From assembly GCA_002311645.1 (NCBI GenBank), contig DBYW01000050.1, forward strand, positions 114,561-178,560: a stretch of DNA of 64,000 nucleotides, read 5' to 3'. The number at the start of each line of letters is the position of its first letter. The first letter of the stretch is position 1. This document shows positions 16,649 through 25,265 of this stretch, one piece after another. The stretch comes from Bacteroidales bacterium UBA1176. GTDB lineage: Bacteria; Bacteroidota; Bacteroidia; Bacteroidales; WCHB1-69. The notes beneath the pieces are model-generated. The model had not been told where the DNA came from. It made no database searches and was given only the letters and a program-made list of their open reading frames with translations. The position numbers and the translations under genes were made by a program.

Positions 16649-17914
16649 TTACATCTTGATTAAGGCCATGTCGGGGATGGGCAGGTTATATTCGCCCTTG
16701 GCCAAACGGCTCTTGATGTCACGGAAGGCTTCCAAGGTGCGGTTGACGTCTTCCATGCTGTGTGCTGCAGTGGGGATGATGCGGAAGATGAGCATGCCGG
16801 CCGGAATGACGGGGTAGGTGACGATAGAGCAGAAGATGTTGTAGTTCTCGCGCAGGTCAACCGCAATGTTGGCGGCCTCATTGATTTCGCAGGGCAGGAA
16901 CACGGGCGTGACGCAGGCCTCGGCGGGTCCGATGTCATAGCCTAATTCGCGGAAACCTTTTTGCAGACTGCGGGTGATTTCCCAGAGGTGGGCTCTGAGT
17001 CTGTCGCCTTCTTCGCTGCGGATGATTTCGAGACGTTTCAGGCAGCCGACCACGATGGGCATGGGCAGTGATTTGGCATACATTTGGGAGCGCATGTTGT
17101 AGCGCAGAAAATTGACGATGGCTTTTTCGGAAGCGACGAAGCCGCCGATGGTGGCCATGGACTTGGCATAGGCGCCGATGTAGATGTCGATGTCGTCCAT
17201 TACGCCGAAATGCTCGGAGGTGCCTCGGCCGTGCGGGCCCATGCAGCCGAAGCCGTGGGCGTCGTCAATCAGTATGCGGAATTGGTATTTCTTCTTGAGG
17301 GCTGCGATTTGGTCAAGGATACCGAGCGCGCCGGTCATGCCGAACACGCCTTCGGTGATGAGCAGGACGCCGCCACCTTGCTTGTCTGCGAGCTCGCAGG
17401 CACTGGCAAGGATTTTGTCGCAGTCTTCGATGTCGTTGTGGCGGAATTTGAAACTTTTGCCAATATGGAGACGGATGCCGTCGCGCAGGCATGCGTGGGC
17501 CTCGGCATCGTATACGATGACGTCGCGGCGGGTTACCAGGGAGTCGATGGTGGACATGATGCCCTGATAGCCGAAATTGAACTCGAAGGCGGCCTCTTTA
17601 TGCTCGAATTCGGCCAGTTCTCTTTCTAATTGCTCGTGAAGCGCGGTCTGTCCGGTCATCATGCGGCTGCCCATGGGGTACGCCATGCCCCAGCGTGCGG
17701 CACCTTCGGCATCAGCCTTGCGAACCTCGGGATGGTTGGCCAATCCAAGGTAATTGTTGATGCTCCAGCACAACACGTCTTTGCCGTTGAAGCGCATGTG
17801 GGGGCCAAGTTCGCCCTCTAACTTCGGAAATGCGAAATATCCGTCGATTTTTTCACGATATTGTCCAATGGGACCACCGGATGATTCTTTGACTCTTTCA
17901 AAAATGTCCTTCAT
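16649..17914 (-). CDS. Alpha-oxoamine synthase family PLP enzyme (KBL/serine palmitoyltransferase-like)
   Basis: A 421-residue fold-type I PLP enzyme. K251 in AYAKSMATIGG is the likely Schiff-base lysine. D218 and H220 in DDAHGFG and H140 in EAHA match cofactor-contacting residues of the alpha-oxoamine synthases. These condense an amino acid with an acyl-CoA or acyl-ACP: glycine with acetyl-CoA, serine with palmitoyl-CoA, or cysteate in sulfonolipid synthesis. Bacteroidota use relatives for sphingolipids and sulfonolipids. The N-terminus is some 25 residues longer than typical glycine C-acetyltransferase. The substrate cannot be assigned. It is last in the run after glmM and two thioredoxin-like proteins. 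Confidence 0.8.
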   Translation of the reverse strand: MKDIFERVKESSGGPIGQYREKIDGYFAFPKLEGELGPHMRFNGKDVLCWSINNYLGLANHPEVRKADAEGAARWGMAYPMGSRMMTGQTALHEQLERELAEFEHKEAAFEFNFGYQGIMSTIDSLVTRRDVIVYDAEAHACLRDGIRLHIGKSFKFRHNDIEDCDKILASACELADKQGGGVLLITEGVFGMTGALGILDQIAALKKKYQFRILIDDAHGFGCMGPHGRGTSEHFGVMDDIDIYIGAYAKSMATIGGFVASEKAIVNFLRYNMRSQMYAKSLPMPIVVGCLKRLEIIRSEEGDRLRAHLWEITRSLQKGFRELGYDIGPAEACVTPVFLPCEINEAANIAVDLRENYNIFCSIVTYPVIPAGMLIFRIIPTAAHSMEDVNRTLEAFRDIKSRLAKGEYNLPIPDMALIKM

Positions 17915-17944
17915 AATAGTATTGTTGGTTAAGTGTTTTCGGGT

Positions 17945-19432
17945 TTATTGTTTGTTCTTTTTCAACTCTATTTTTTCATACTCTTCAAGGAATTGAGGCA
18001 GGTTGTTCATGTCGATTCGCTTGTTGAGGATGATGCGGTGGTCGGAATTGTCAATAATGAACATGGCTGGATTTCCTGTTTCGTATATGCCAAAGTGGTC
18101 AAGGTAGTCGATGTTGCCCTTGTTGCCGCCAACTTGCGTCCAAGGATATTTGTTGTCCTTTACATACTTTTTCCACGCCTCGATGGTGTCGTCGTTGCCA
18201 ATGGCGTAGACATCGAAATTACGTGTGCCCGCAGTCTCCAGGGAGTCGTAAACATGATACAGTTTTTTGGATTCTTTCTTGCAGGTAGGGCAGTTGGGGT
18301 CGTAGAACCAGAGGATGGTGTAGGGCTTTGTGGTGTGGTATGACGATTTCCATAGATGGGCATCCTCGTACAAGTTGGTGTCAGGGATGATGAGCTCTGG
18401 GGCGATTTTACCAATCAGGATGGGTTCAATACGCTTGATGCGCTTTTCATATTTGGCCAGCAGGTCGTCGTCGAGCCAGTAACACTTGCCCGCCAACTGG
18501 TTGTTCTTCGCAATGTGATAGAACACGGCATCATGTCCGATAATCTTGCTGGTCTCGAACTCGTAAGTGAGCCAGCTGACACAGTAGTGGTACATGAACG
18601 TGTCCTTCTCTGTCTTCTCCAAAAACAGGTCAATATACTGGTTGATGGTGTCGGATGCCTGGTAATAGAGTATTTTGGTAAAATAATCTTTCATTTTGGG
18701 CTCGAAAGAAGGGATGTAGATGAAACGATGGTCGCCCAGATCAAAATTATCCCAAAAATGTCTGCGATAATAGTACACTTGGGCTTCTTTGTCGACGGAG
18801 CCATCATCTTTCGTGATCGTGGGCACTTCGACTTCTTGGTAAGATTTCTGCATCTTGGAGAACAGGTAGTCGGGATGGGCGGCGATGAGTTCATTGATGA
18901 AATCTTGCATCTCAGTGTTGAGATTCTTGAGCTTCTCCTTGTATACTTCGGCACTGTCCGTTTTGCCTGCGCCCTCAAAGTCTTTCACCTTCTTGCCCCA
19001 TGCCGTTGCTCTTTTCTGTGCATCTGCGGTTTTGCGCTGGAATTTCAGCATCTCCACGTTTTCGGGCGAATTTTGGACGGAGAAATTTTCGACGTTGCCA
19101 GTCGTGTCAAGATTGTAGGTGAAGAATTGGTTGTTGTCGATGATGAAGTTCAGGTATAGTTTCTTTTCACCGGACACAAGCGAATACATGCCGTCGTCAT
19201 ACTTCTTGGTTCCCTTGAATACGAACTTTCCGGGTGCAACGGGTGTCGTGGAATCTTTGAGAATCAGTTTTTCATTGTAATGAATCACCAAGTACATTAA
19301 TTTGTCCTTGGAGTTCTTGATGTTGAAAGTGATCTCGTGGCCTTGCTTGGGTGTGCTTTTGCTTTTTTGTGCGGAAAGGCTGCCTATGATGAAAACACAG
19401 ATAAGAAAGAGTAGTAAATAATGTTTTTTCAT
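17945..19432 (-). CDS. Thioredoxin-like exported protein with CPTC motif
   Basis: A 495-residue protein with a signal peptide (cut near SLSAQ). Its N-terminal 130 residues resemble the DUF4369-type beta domain found before thioredoxin folds in Bacteroidota. A helical middle follows. A C-terminal TlpA/thioredoxin-like domain has the redox pair in WFYDPNCPTCKKE near residue 385, then GNPAMFIID with the family cis-Pro region. It probably acts as a periplasmic thiol-disulfide reductase or reductase-like carrier. It is a distant paralogue of the next upstream gene, only 9 bp away. Confidence 0.8.
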   Translation of the reverse strand: MKKHYLLLFLICVFIIGSLSAQKSKSTPKQGHEITFNIKNSKDKLMYLVIHYNEKLILKDSTTPVAPGKFVFKGTKKYDDGMYSLVSGEKKLYLNFIIDNNQFFTYNLDTTGNVENFSVQNSPENVEMLKFQRKTADAQKRATAWGKKVKDFEGAGKTDSAEVYKEKLKNLNTEMQDFINELIAAHPDYLFSKMQKSYQEVEVPTITKDDGSVDKEAQVYYYRRHFWDNFDLGDHRFIYIPSFEPKMKDYFTKILYYQASDTINQYIDLFLEKTEKDTFMYHYCVSWLTYEFETSKIIGHDAVFYHIAKNNQLAGKCYWLDDDLLAKYEKRIKRIEPILIGKIAPELIIPDTNLYEDAHLWKSSYHTTKPYTILWFYDPNCPTCKKESKKLYHVYDSLETAGTRNFDVYAIGNDDTIEAWKKYVKDNKYPWTQVGGNKGNIDYLDHFGIYETGNPAMFIIDNSDHRIILNKRIDMNNLPQFLEEYEKIELKKNKQ

Positions 19433-19441
19433 AACTGGTTT

Positions 19442-20761
19442 TTATTCTTTTGTAGTTTTATTTTCAAAAAAAGTTCGCAGTTCGTCTAACGTGATTTGAC
19501 GTGCTATTATTGTGTGGTTCTGTGTATTGTCTATCAAAAACATCACGGGAGTGGTCATGATGTCGAAATATTCTATGAAGTCGATGTTCTGCTCTCCGCG
19601 TGAGGTGCTCAGATTGGTCCAGTCCCAAAGCTGGTGCTTGTCGGAGAAGGCCTTCCAGCGCTCGTAGTCGTCGTTGACCTCTACGGCAAAGACCTCGAAG
19701 TCGTAGTCGCTGCCGTGCTCTTGGTAGAGCTGGTGCAATGGCGGGGTCATCTCTTGGCAGTGGTCGCAGTCGGGATCCCAGAACCAAAGTATGGTGTAAT
19801 GGGTTTTGATGTCATGGGTGGAGTGAGCCTTGCCCTCAATGTCGTGCGAGATGAGTTCGGGAATCCGTGCTCCGGGGATGATTTTGCGCAGATTGTTGAT
19901 CTTTCGTTCGATACGGCGTTCGGAACCCTCTTCAATCCAACTGTGTTCGTAATGGTCGTAGAGATGTACCAGCACGGGGTCGTAGTCGGGATTGTGGACA
20001 TCCAACAGGGAAAAGAGGCTGCTGATGTAATAGTCGCGCACGATGGGGTTGGTGCAGCGTGACAGCAACTGGTCAACCTTGGCGATGCAATCGGCGGCAT
20101 TTTGGTCCTCCGGCTCCAAGATGTATTCCAACAAGGCGCGGATGTATTGGCCGGGCACATGCAAGAGTCGCGGATCCGAAAAGTCAACGATATTGAGCAG
20201 GTGCTGGTAAGCCGCGTTGTTGTCGCTGAACTCCCCGAAGAGAGAGAAGTTGTCTATGCGGATATATTGGGTGACGAAGGCGTCGGGAGCGGTTTCGGCC
20301 AGGTTGTCCAGCATGGCGTGCGCAAGTTCACGTGTCTGGGCCATCTGGGTGTGATAGCGGAGAAGTATGTTGTTCTCCTCACTGTTCGACGAGGCTTTGT
20401 CTGCAAGGTTGATGCTGAAATGGTTCCCTTGGTTGATGATGACGGGGAAGCTCCGGAGGCTCAATGCATCAAGATCCAAGGCGTTGGGGATTGGGGATAT
20501 CGTGTATACTCCACAGGGGATCTCTTTCTTTTTGTTTTTGAAAGAGACTGTGTTTTTATCCACGACTGCACTGTCCAGGCAATAGACATCGGTGCCGTTG
20601 TGCCCATACAGATATAGCTTGGAGATGGGTTCCTTTTCACCTTCGATGGTGATGTCATATCCTTTCCGGGTTGGGGTGTCTTTGTCGACGGGCACTTGTC
20701 CTTGGATGGCGCAACCCCAGGCACAGCAGCAGAGTGACAGAAGCAATAATCGTGGTTTCAT
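19442..20761 (-). CDS. Thioredoxin-like exported protein with CDHC motif
   Basis: A 439-residue protein with a Cys-rich signal peptide. The AWGC segment near residue 17 could be a lipobox, making it a lipoprotein. The layout matches its neighbour: an N-terminal beta domain, a helical middle, and a C-terminal thioredoxin-like domain with the redox motif WFWDPDCDHCQEM and a late TTPVMFLID. The start at 20761 is chosen because the signal peptide begins there; longer in-frame starts run into glmM. It sits 22 bp after glmM. The tandem pair suggests duplication within the operon. The partner proteins are unknown. Confidence 0.8.
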   Translation of the reverse strand: MKPRLLLLSLCCCAWGCAIQGQVPVDKDTPTRKGYDITIEGEKEPISKLYLYGHNGTDVYCLDSAVVDKNTVSFKNKKKEIPCGVYTISPIPNALDLDALSLRSFPVIINQGNHFSINLADKASSNSEENNILLRYHTQMAQTRELAHAMLDNLAETAPDAFVTQYIRIDNFSLFGEFSDNNAAYQHLLNIVDFSDPRLLHVPGQYIRALLEYILEPEDQNAADCIAKVDQLLSRCTNPIVRDYYISSLFSLLDVHNPDYDPVLVHLYDHYEHSWIEEGSERRIERKINNLRKIIPGARIPELISHDIEGKAHSTHDIKTHYTILWFWDPDCDHCQEMTPPLHQLYQEHGSDYDFEVFAVEVNDDYERWKAFSDKHQLWDWTNLSTSRGEQNIDFIEYFDIMTTPVMFLIDNTQNHTIIARQITLDELRTFFENKTTKE

Positions 20762-20783
20762 GAGTGATCGGGGGTGTGCTTTG

Positions 20784-22172
20784 TTATTGGATGATTTCGC
20801 GGATGTCCTGGAGGATTTTTTGTGCAATGTTCTCGGCGGTGGACTCGGTTGTGGCCTCGGAGTAGATACGCAGGATGGGCTCGGTGTTGGAGCTGCGCAC
20901 GTGCACCCAGCTGTCCTCGAAGTCGATCTTGACGCCGTCGGCGCGGTTGACCTCGTAGCTGGCGTAGCGGGTGGCGATGCTGTCGAGGATCTTGGCGGTG
21001 TCCATATTACCGCGCAGCTCAATTTTGTTCTTGGAGATCTTGTAGTCGGGATATAGGGAGCGGAGCTCGACGCAGGATTTGCCGGAGGTGGCCATGTAGG
21101 AGAGGATGAGGGCTATGCCCACGAGGGCGTCGCGGCCGTAGTGCAGCTCAGGATAGATGACGCCGCCGTTGCCCTCGCCGCCGATGACGGCGTTGGTGGC
21201 TTTCATCTTTTCCACCACATTGACCTCGCCCACGGCGGAAGCGTTGTATTCCACGCCATACTGGCGGCTCACGTCGCGCAACGCACGGGTGGAGGATAGG
21301 TTTGAGACGGTGTTGCCCGGCGTGTGTTGCAACACATAGTCGGCCACGGAAACTAACGTGTATTCCTCACCGAACATCTCCCCGTTGGGCTTGATGAAAG
21401 CGAGACGGTCCACATCGGGATCGACCACAAAGCCGATATCGTAATGCTCCTTGTTCATCGCCTCGGAGATGCCATACAGGTTCTCGGGTATAGGTTCGGG
21501 GTTGTGCGCAAAAAGTCCGTTCGGCTCGTCGTTGAGGAGGGTGACTCGTTTGACGCCAAGCTGCTTCAATAGTGGCGGCAGGGCGATGGCGCCCGTGGAG
21601 TTGATGGTGTCGATGATGACCGAGAAGTCAGCTTTGGCAATGGCGTCGCGGTTCACCAAGGGCAGACGCAAAATGGCGTCGATATGGTCTTGGATCGAGT
21701 CCTTATAGAGCGTGTATGTGCCGAGACTTTTGACGTCGGCATATTGGAATTCGTGTGTGGCGGCAATCTCTTGCAGTTTGCGCCCATCCTCACCCGAGAG
21801 GAATTCGCCCTTGTCGTTGAGCAGTTTCAGGGCGTTCCATTGTCCGGGATTGTGGGAGGCGGTGACGATGACGCCGCCATCGGCATGGTGGTGCAGCACC
21901 GCCATCTCGGTGGTGGGTGTGGTCGACAGACCTGTGTCGATAACGTCGGCGCCCATGCCCTGCAGGGTTCCGCAAACCAAACGGCTCACCATTTCGCCGG
22001 ATACGCGTGCGTCGCGACCCACCACGATGGTGATTTTTTTATTGCCGCAACTCCCCTGTATAAAGGCAGCGAAGGCTGACGTAAGTTCTATGATGTCTAT
22101 GGGGGTGAGGTTCTCGCCGGCGTTTCCGCCGATAGTGCCCCTGATGCCGGAAATGGACTTTATAAGTGTCAT
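20784..22172 (-). CDS. glmM: Phosphoglucosamine mutase
   Basis: A 462-residue alpha-D-phosphohexomutase converting glucosamine 6-phosphate to glucosamine 1-phosphate for UDP-GlcNAc synthesis. The phosphoserine loop TASHNP is at 104-109 (Ser106), the metal loop DPDVD at 251-255, the sugar loop GGEGNGGVI near 327, and the phosphate-binding RSSNTEPILRIY near the C-terminus. A phosphoglucomutase or phosphomannomutase activity cannot be excluded, as the family overlaps, but size and the sugar loop fit the Bacteroidota GlmM group. It heads the minus-strand operon and has a clear promoter. Confidence 0.88.
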   Translation of the reverse strand: MTLIKSISGIRGTIGGNAGENLTPIDIIELTSAFAAFIQGSCGNKKITIVVGRDARVSGEMVSRLVCGTLQGMGADVIDTGLSTTPTTEMAVLHHHADGGVIVTASHNPGQWNALKLLNDKGEFLSGEDGRKLQEIAATHEFQYADVKSLGTYTLYKDSIQDHIDAILRLPLVNRDAIAKADFSVIIDTINSTGAIALPPLLKQLGVKRVTLLNDEPNGLFAHNPEPIPENLYGISEAMNKEHYDIGFVVDPDVDRLAFIKPNGEMFGEEYTLVSVADYVLQHTPGNTVSNLSSTRALRDVSRQYGVEYNASAVGEVNVVEKMKATNAVIGGEGNGGVIYPELHYGRDALVGIALILSYMATSGKSCVELRSLYPDYKISKNKIELRGNMDTAKILDSIATRYASYEVNRADGVKIDFEDSWVHVRSSNTEPILRIYSEATTESTAENIAQKILQDIREIIQ

Positions 22173-22205
22173 GAATCTCTTTGCTGTAGATTAGTTGTGA
22201 GGCCG

Positions 22206-22237
22206 CAAAAGTACAAAAAAAGCGGCGGAAATACAAA
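22206..22237 (-). promoter_or_regulatory. glmM promoter
   Basis: On the minus strand, TACTTTTG at 22213-22206 is preceded by TTTG (22237-22234) with a 20-base spacer. This is one of the best matches in the window to the Bacteroidota -33/-7 pattern. The rest of the 212-bp spacer to 22384 shows no gene, only a weak 6-bp stem (CTGATG/CATCAG near 22318-22338) that may end the next minus-strand gene. Confidence 0.7.
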
Positions 22238-22384
22238 CATTTTCTACTGCTATTTTTGGGGTGGATAAAGGTGCCTTAATTCGCTTTTGAATCGCGAGGA
22301 ACGAGTGCAGGAAACCTCTGATGTGTTTGTGCCATCAGGTATATAATTCCCTCTAATGTTACAGCCTCCAGTAATTGAAGCACA

Positions 22385-23797
22385 TTACCGGTATTGTAAT
22401 TTGTTTAGGAAAAAGACGGGATTCCGATTCCGATTGCTCGCATTGCGGAATCGGTAGCCCGACAGTAGATAATAGTCGCTGTACCAATGATATAATGCTG
22501 TTGTATAAACCATGGGCGTGTTGTGGTTCTCTTGGGGAAAGAGGGTGGAGGACCGGATGGGGTCGATGACGTTCAGCTGCTTGTCGGTGAGCATGGTGGT
22601 CAAGGTTTGCCCGATGATATGGTAAAACAGGATTTGATCTGGAGAGAAAGTGACTCGGAGGTGTGTGGTGAGGTTTGTGAGCAACATGTTGTCGAAGGGG
22701 AAATCGTAGTTGCCTATCTGATGGCCTTTGAAGTCGAAGATCCGGACATCGGCATCGATAAAGCGGTATCCCATGAAGATGGGTTCCGTAGTGGGCACAC
22801 CGTATGAGTAGGTGGTCGAATAGCGGTATTCGGGGTAGAACGACTCCGTGACAAAAGCCACTAAAGAACTGTCGCGGAACAGACGTCCGGGCAAGTAGAG
22901 GACCTCTGTCTTTCCGGCGGCTGGCGGGTCATAGGTGCTTAGTTCAATGTTTGTGAATTCGCCGTTGTCGTATATGAGCGTGTATATTCCGGTGGCAGTG
23001 TTGTCGTAAGAGCTCTTTCTCAGTTGGTAGGTGCCGGCAATCATCAGCCGTCCGGAATCCAAAAGGGCTATACGGGCGTTCTGAAAGCGATAGGAACCGG
23101 TGTCGGGCAGGTCAATCATTCGTGTGACATCGCCTTCCAGAGTGCTTTCGCAAAGCCAGATAACGTTGTTCCGACTGTTTGAGCCGATGTTGGCGCAGAC
23201 AAACACACGTTCTCCTGCAGGATCGATGGCATAGTCGTCAATTGTGTAATCTGGCGCATCTTTGAGATATAATCCGTGGATGTATGGACGATTGGAGGGT
23301 AGCACAAACAAATTGCTGCTCGATTTTCCGGTAGGGCAGGTGAAATAGATTGTTTGTGCATAATTCTTGATATGGGCAATATCCTCTGTGGGCAGATTGT
23401 GGATGTGTAGGGTGTCCATCCCGTCGAAGCCAGGACGGAGGTGTAAAAGTATTCCCCTCGGGCTTTTCTTTTTCTTGATTTTTTCTTGAAAGAGCACATA
23501 CAGGTCACCGTCGTGGTAAGTGGATGCCATGTATATATATTGTAGGGGCAAGCGAAGCGACGTTTCCTTTTGTTTTTGCAAATTTACGTCATAGAGGACG
23601 ATGTGTGCGACGGGCGTGTCGATGTCGTAGGTTGGATAAAGGATATAAAGACCTGACGTGTCGCATAAAACGTACTGCAGTTCGGAGGAAAACTGGCTGG
23701 CGGGAAATTCCAGACGTATAGGATTGTCACCCTGGGCATGTGAATGTCCAAAGGCAAGGCAAAAAAGTATGCCGATAAGGGCAATCCGTGTTTTCAT
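22385..23797 (-). CDS. Hypothetical secreted protein
   Basis: A 470-residue protein with a clear signal peptide (MKTRIALIGILFCLAFGHSHAQ). The rest is rich in beta strands, aromatic residues and repeated short blocks such as GLYILYPTYD, GDLYVLF and GERVFVCANI, which suggests a beta-propeller-like fold. No catalytic motif is recognised. The start is set by the signal peptide; longer starts would overlap fabG. It is the last gene after the CoA-transferase A subunit and fabG (11 bp gap). I do not recognise the family. Confidence 0.6.
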   Translation of the reverse strand: MKTRIALIGILFCLAFGHSHAQGDNPIRLEFPASQFSSELQYVLCDTSGLYILYPTYDIDTPVAHIVLYDVNLQKQKETSLRLPLQYIYMASTYHDGDLYVLFQEKIKKKKSPRGILLHLRPGFDGMDTLHIHNLPTEDIAHIKNYAQTIYFTCPTGKSSSNLFVLPSNRPYIHGLYLKDAPDYTIDDYAIDPAGERVFVCANIGSNSRNNVIWLCESTLEGDVTRMIDLPDTGSYRFQNARIALLDSGRLMIAGTYQLRKSSYDNTATGIYTLIYDNGEFTNIELSTYDPPAAGKTEVLYLPGRLFRDSSLVAFVTESFYPEYRYSTTYSYGVPTTEPIFMGYRFIDADVRIFDFKGHQIGNYDFPFDNMLLTNLTTHLRVTFSPDQILFYHIIGQTLTTMLTDKQLNVIDPIRSSTLFPQENHNTPMVYTTALYHWYSDYYLLSGYRFRNASNRNRNPVFFLNKLQYR

Positions 23798-23808
23798 GGG
23801 ATATGGGA

Positions 23809-24558
23809 TTAGGACATGCCGCCGTCGCAAACGAGGGTCTGCCCCGTGACGTATGTGGCGAGGTCGGAGGCCAAGAAGAGGGCGCATCTGGCCACGTCTT
23901 TTGGGGTGCCTTGGCGATGGAGAGCGATGCGTTGGAGAATACTCTCTTTTTGTTCGGGTGACAAGGAGAGGGTCATCTCGGTGTCAATGAAGCCAGGGGC
24001 GATGGCGTTGACGCGGATGTTGCGGCTTCCCAATTCGCGGGCCAGCGACTTGGTGAAGGCGATGATGCCGGCTTTGGAGGCGGCATAGTTGGCCTGTCCT
24101 GCGTTGCCGGAGATGCCGACCACGCTGGCCATGTTGATGATGACGCCCTGTCGCTGACGCATCATGATGGGCGTGCAGGCATGGACGTAGTTGAACACCG
24201 ACTTGAGGTTGGTGTTGATGACATCATCCCACTGCTGTTCGCTCATACGCATCAGCAGGGTGTCGTGGGTGATGCCGGCGTTGTTGACGAGTATGTCGAT
24301 GTGGCCAAACCGTTCGTGGATGGCGGCTACCTGTTGCTGGACTTCGTCAAAACGAGAGACATCGCCCACGAATGCTTCCGCATCGCAGCCGATGTCTCTG
24401 AGTTCTTTAAGGGTTTGTTCGGCCTGTTCGCTGGCATGGCGGTATACCAAGGCGATGGAGGCCCCGTTTTGGGCCATGGCCAACGCAATGGCCTTGCCAA
24501 TGCCTCGGGAACCACCAGTGACGATGGCGACTTTGCCAGTTAGGTCGAGGGTCGTCAT
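23809..24558 (-). CDS. fabG: 3-oxoacyl-ACP reductase FabG-type SDR
   Basis: A 249-residue NAD(P)-dependent short-chain dehydrogenase. The cofactor loop TGGSRGIG is at 14-21, NNAG at 92-95, and the catalytic Ser145, Tyr158 and Lys162 (YAASK). It matches FabG in length and in the ILQRIALHRQGTPKDVA and TGQTLVCDGGM tail. It reduces beta-ketoacyl-ACP in fatty acid synthesis, or acetoacetyl-CoA in related enzymes. Its ATG directly abuts the stop of the CoA-transferase gene with no spacer, so the two are translationally linked, which makes an acetoacetyl-CoA role conceivable. Confidence 0.9.
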   Translation of the reverse strand: MTTLDLTGKVAIVTGGSRGIGKAIALAMAQNGASIALVYRHASEQAEQTLKELRDIGCDAEAFVGDVSRFDEVQQQVAAIHERFGHIDILVNNAGITHDTLLMRMSEQQWDDVINTNLKSVFNYVHACTPIMMRQRQGVIINMASVVGISGNAGQANYAASKAGIIAFTKSLARELGSRNIRVNAIAPGFIDTEMTLSLSPEQKESILQRIALHRQGTPKDVARCALFLASDLATYVTGQTLVCDGGMS

Positions 24559-25203
24559 TTACTTGACGATGTAGTTGACATAGATACCAGGGGTGTGGAT
24601 GCTCTCCATCGGGATTTGGCCCACTTCAACCAACTCCTTCGTTTCCACGATGACGAGGTCAGCGGCGGCGGCCATCATCGGGTTGAAGTTCTGGGTCGTG
24701 CCCTTGTAGATACAGTTGCCCATGGTGTCGCAGATGCTGGCGCCAATGAGGGCGACGTCGGCATGGAGGGGCTTTTCGAGCAGATACTCTTCGCCGTCCA
24801 CCATGACTTTTTGCTTGCCTTCCTCAACGATGGTGCCGAGGCCGGTCTTGGTGAGTACGCCGCCGAGGCCTGCGCCACCGCAACGGATACGCTCAGCCAG
24901 CGTGCCCTGCGGGCAGAACTCGATGTCAAGCGTCTTCTCGTTGAATTGTTGGATGGTGTCGGCATTGGTGCCGATGTGGGAAGCGTACAGCTTCTTGACC
25001 TGCTTGTTGGCAATCAACATGCCGATGGCCTTGTTGGGATAGGCAGTGTCGTTTCCGATGAGGGTGAGGTCTTTGACACCCCTCTTGGCGATGGCCTCGA
25101 TGACTTTCACGGCAGAGCCGCAGCCGAGAAATCCGCCGTACATGATGGTCATGCCGTCTTTCACGTAGGAGGCGGCTTCTTCTATGGTGATTAATTTACT
25201 CAT
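24559..25203 (-). CDS. atoD: CoA-transferase subunit A (AtoD-like)
   Basis: A 214-residue alpha subunit of a family I CoA transferase, which moves CoA between short-chain acids such as acetate, acetoacetate and butyrate. The glycine-rich GGFLGCGSA segment (23-31) and the EFCPQGTLAERIRCGGAGLGG block are diagnostic. The catalytic glutamate is supplied by the beta subunit, which should follow but does not: the next gene is fabG. The start at 25203 is chosen by homology of MSKLITIEEA. A terminator-like hairpin lies 27 bp upstream, between it and glyA. Confidence 0.88.
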   Translation of the reverse strand: MSKLITIEEAASYVKDGMTIMYGGFLGCGSAVKVIEAIAKRGVKDLTLIGNDTAYPNKAIGMLIANKQVKKLYASHIGTNADTIQQFNEKTLDIEFCPQGTLAERIRCGGAGLGGVLTKTGLGTIVEEGKQKVMVDGEEYLLEKPLHADVALIGASICDTMGNCIYKGTTQNFNPMMAAAADLVIVETKELVEVGQIPMESIHTPGIYVNYIVK

Positions 25204-25229
25204 TGTGTTAATTTTATGGGGTTGGACAA

Positions 25230-25265
25230 AAGCCCTGTGCTTCGTGGGCACAGGGCTTGTTTTTT
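25230..25265. terminator. glyA terminator or attenuator
   Basis: An 11-bp perfect stem (25230-25240 with 25248-25258) around TTCGTGG. The minus-strand copy is followed by TTTTG and the plus-strand copy by GTTTTTTT. It separates glyA from the CoA-transferase gene and leaves no room for a separate promoter. Confidence 0.75.

Noticed and set aside
22238..22384. Hidden gene or RNA between glmM and the hypothetical secreted protein
   Set aside because: No open frame of reasonable length and only a weak 6-bp stem were seen.
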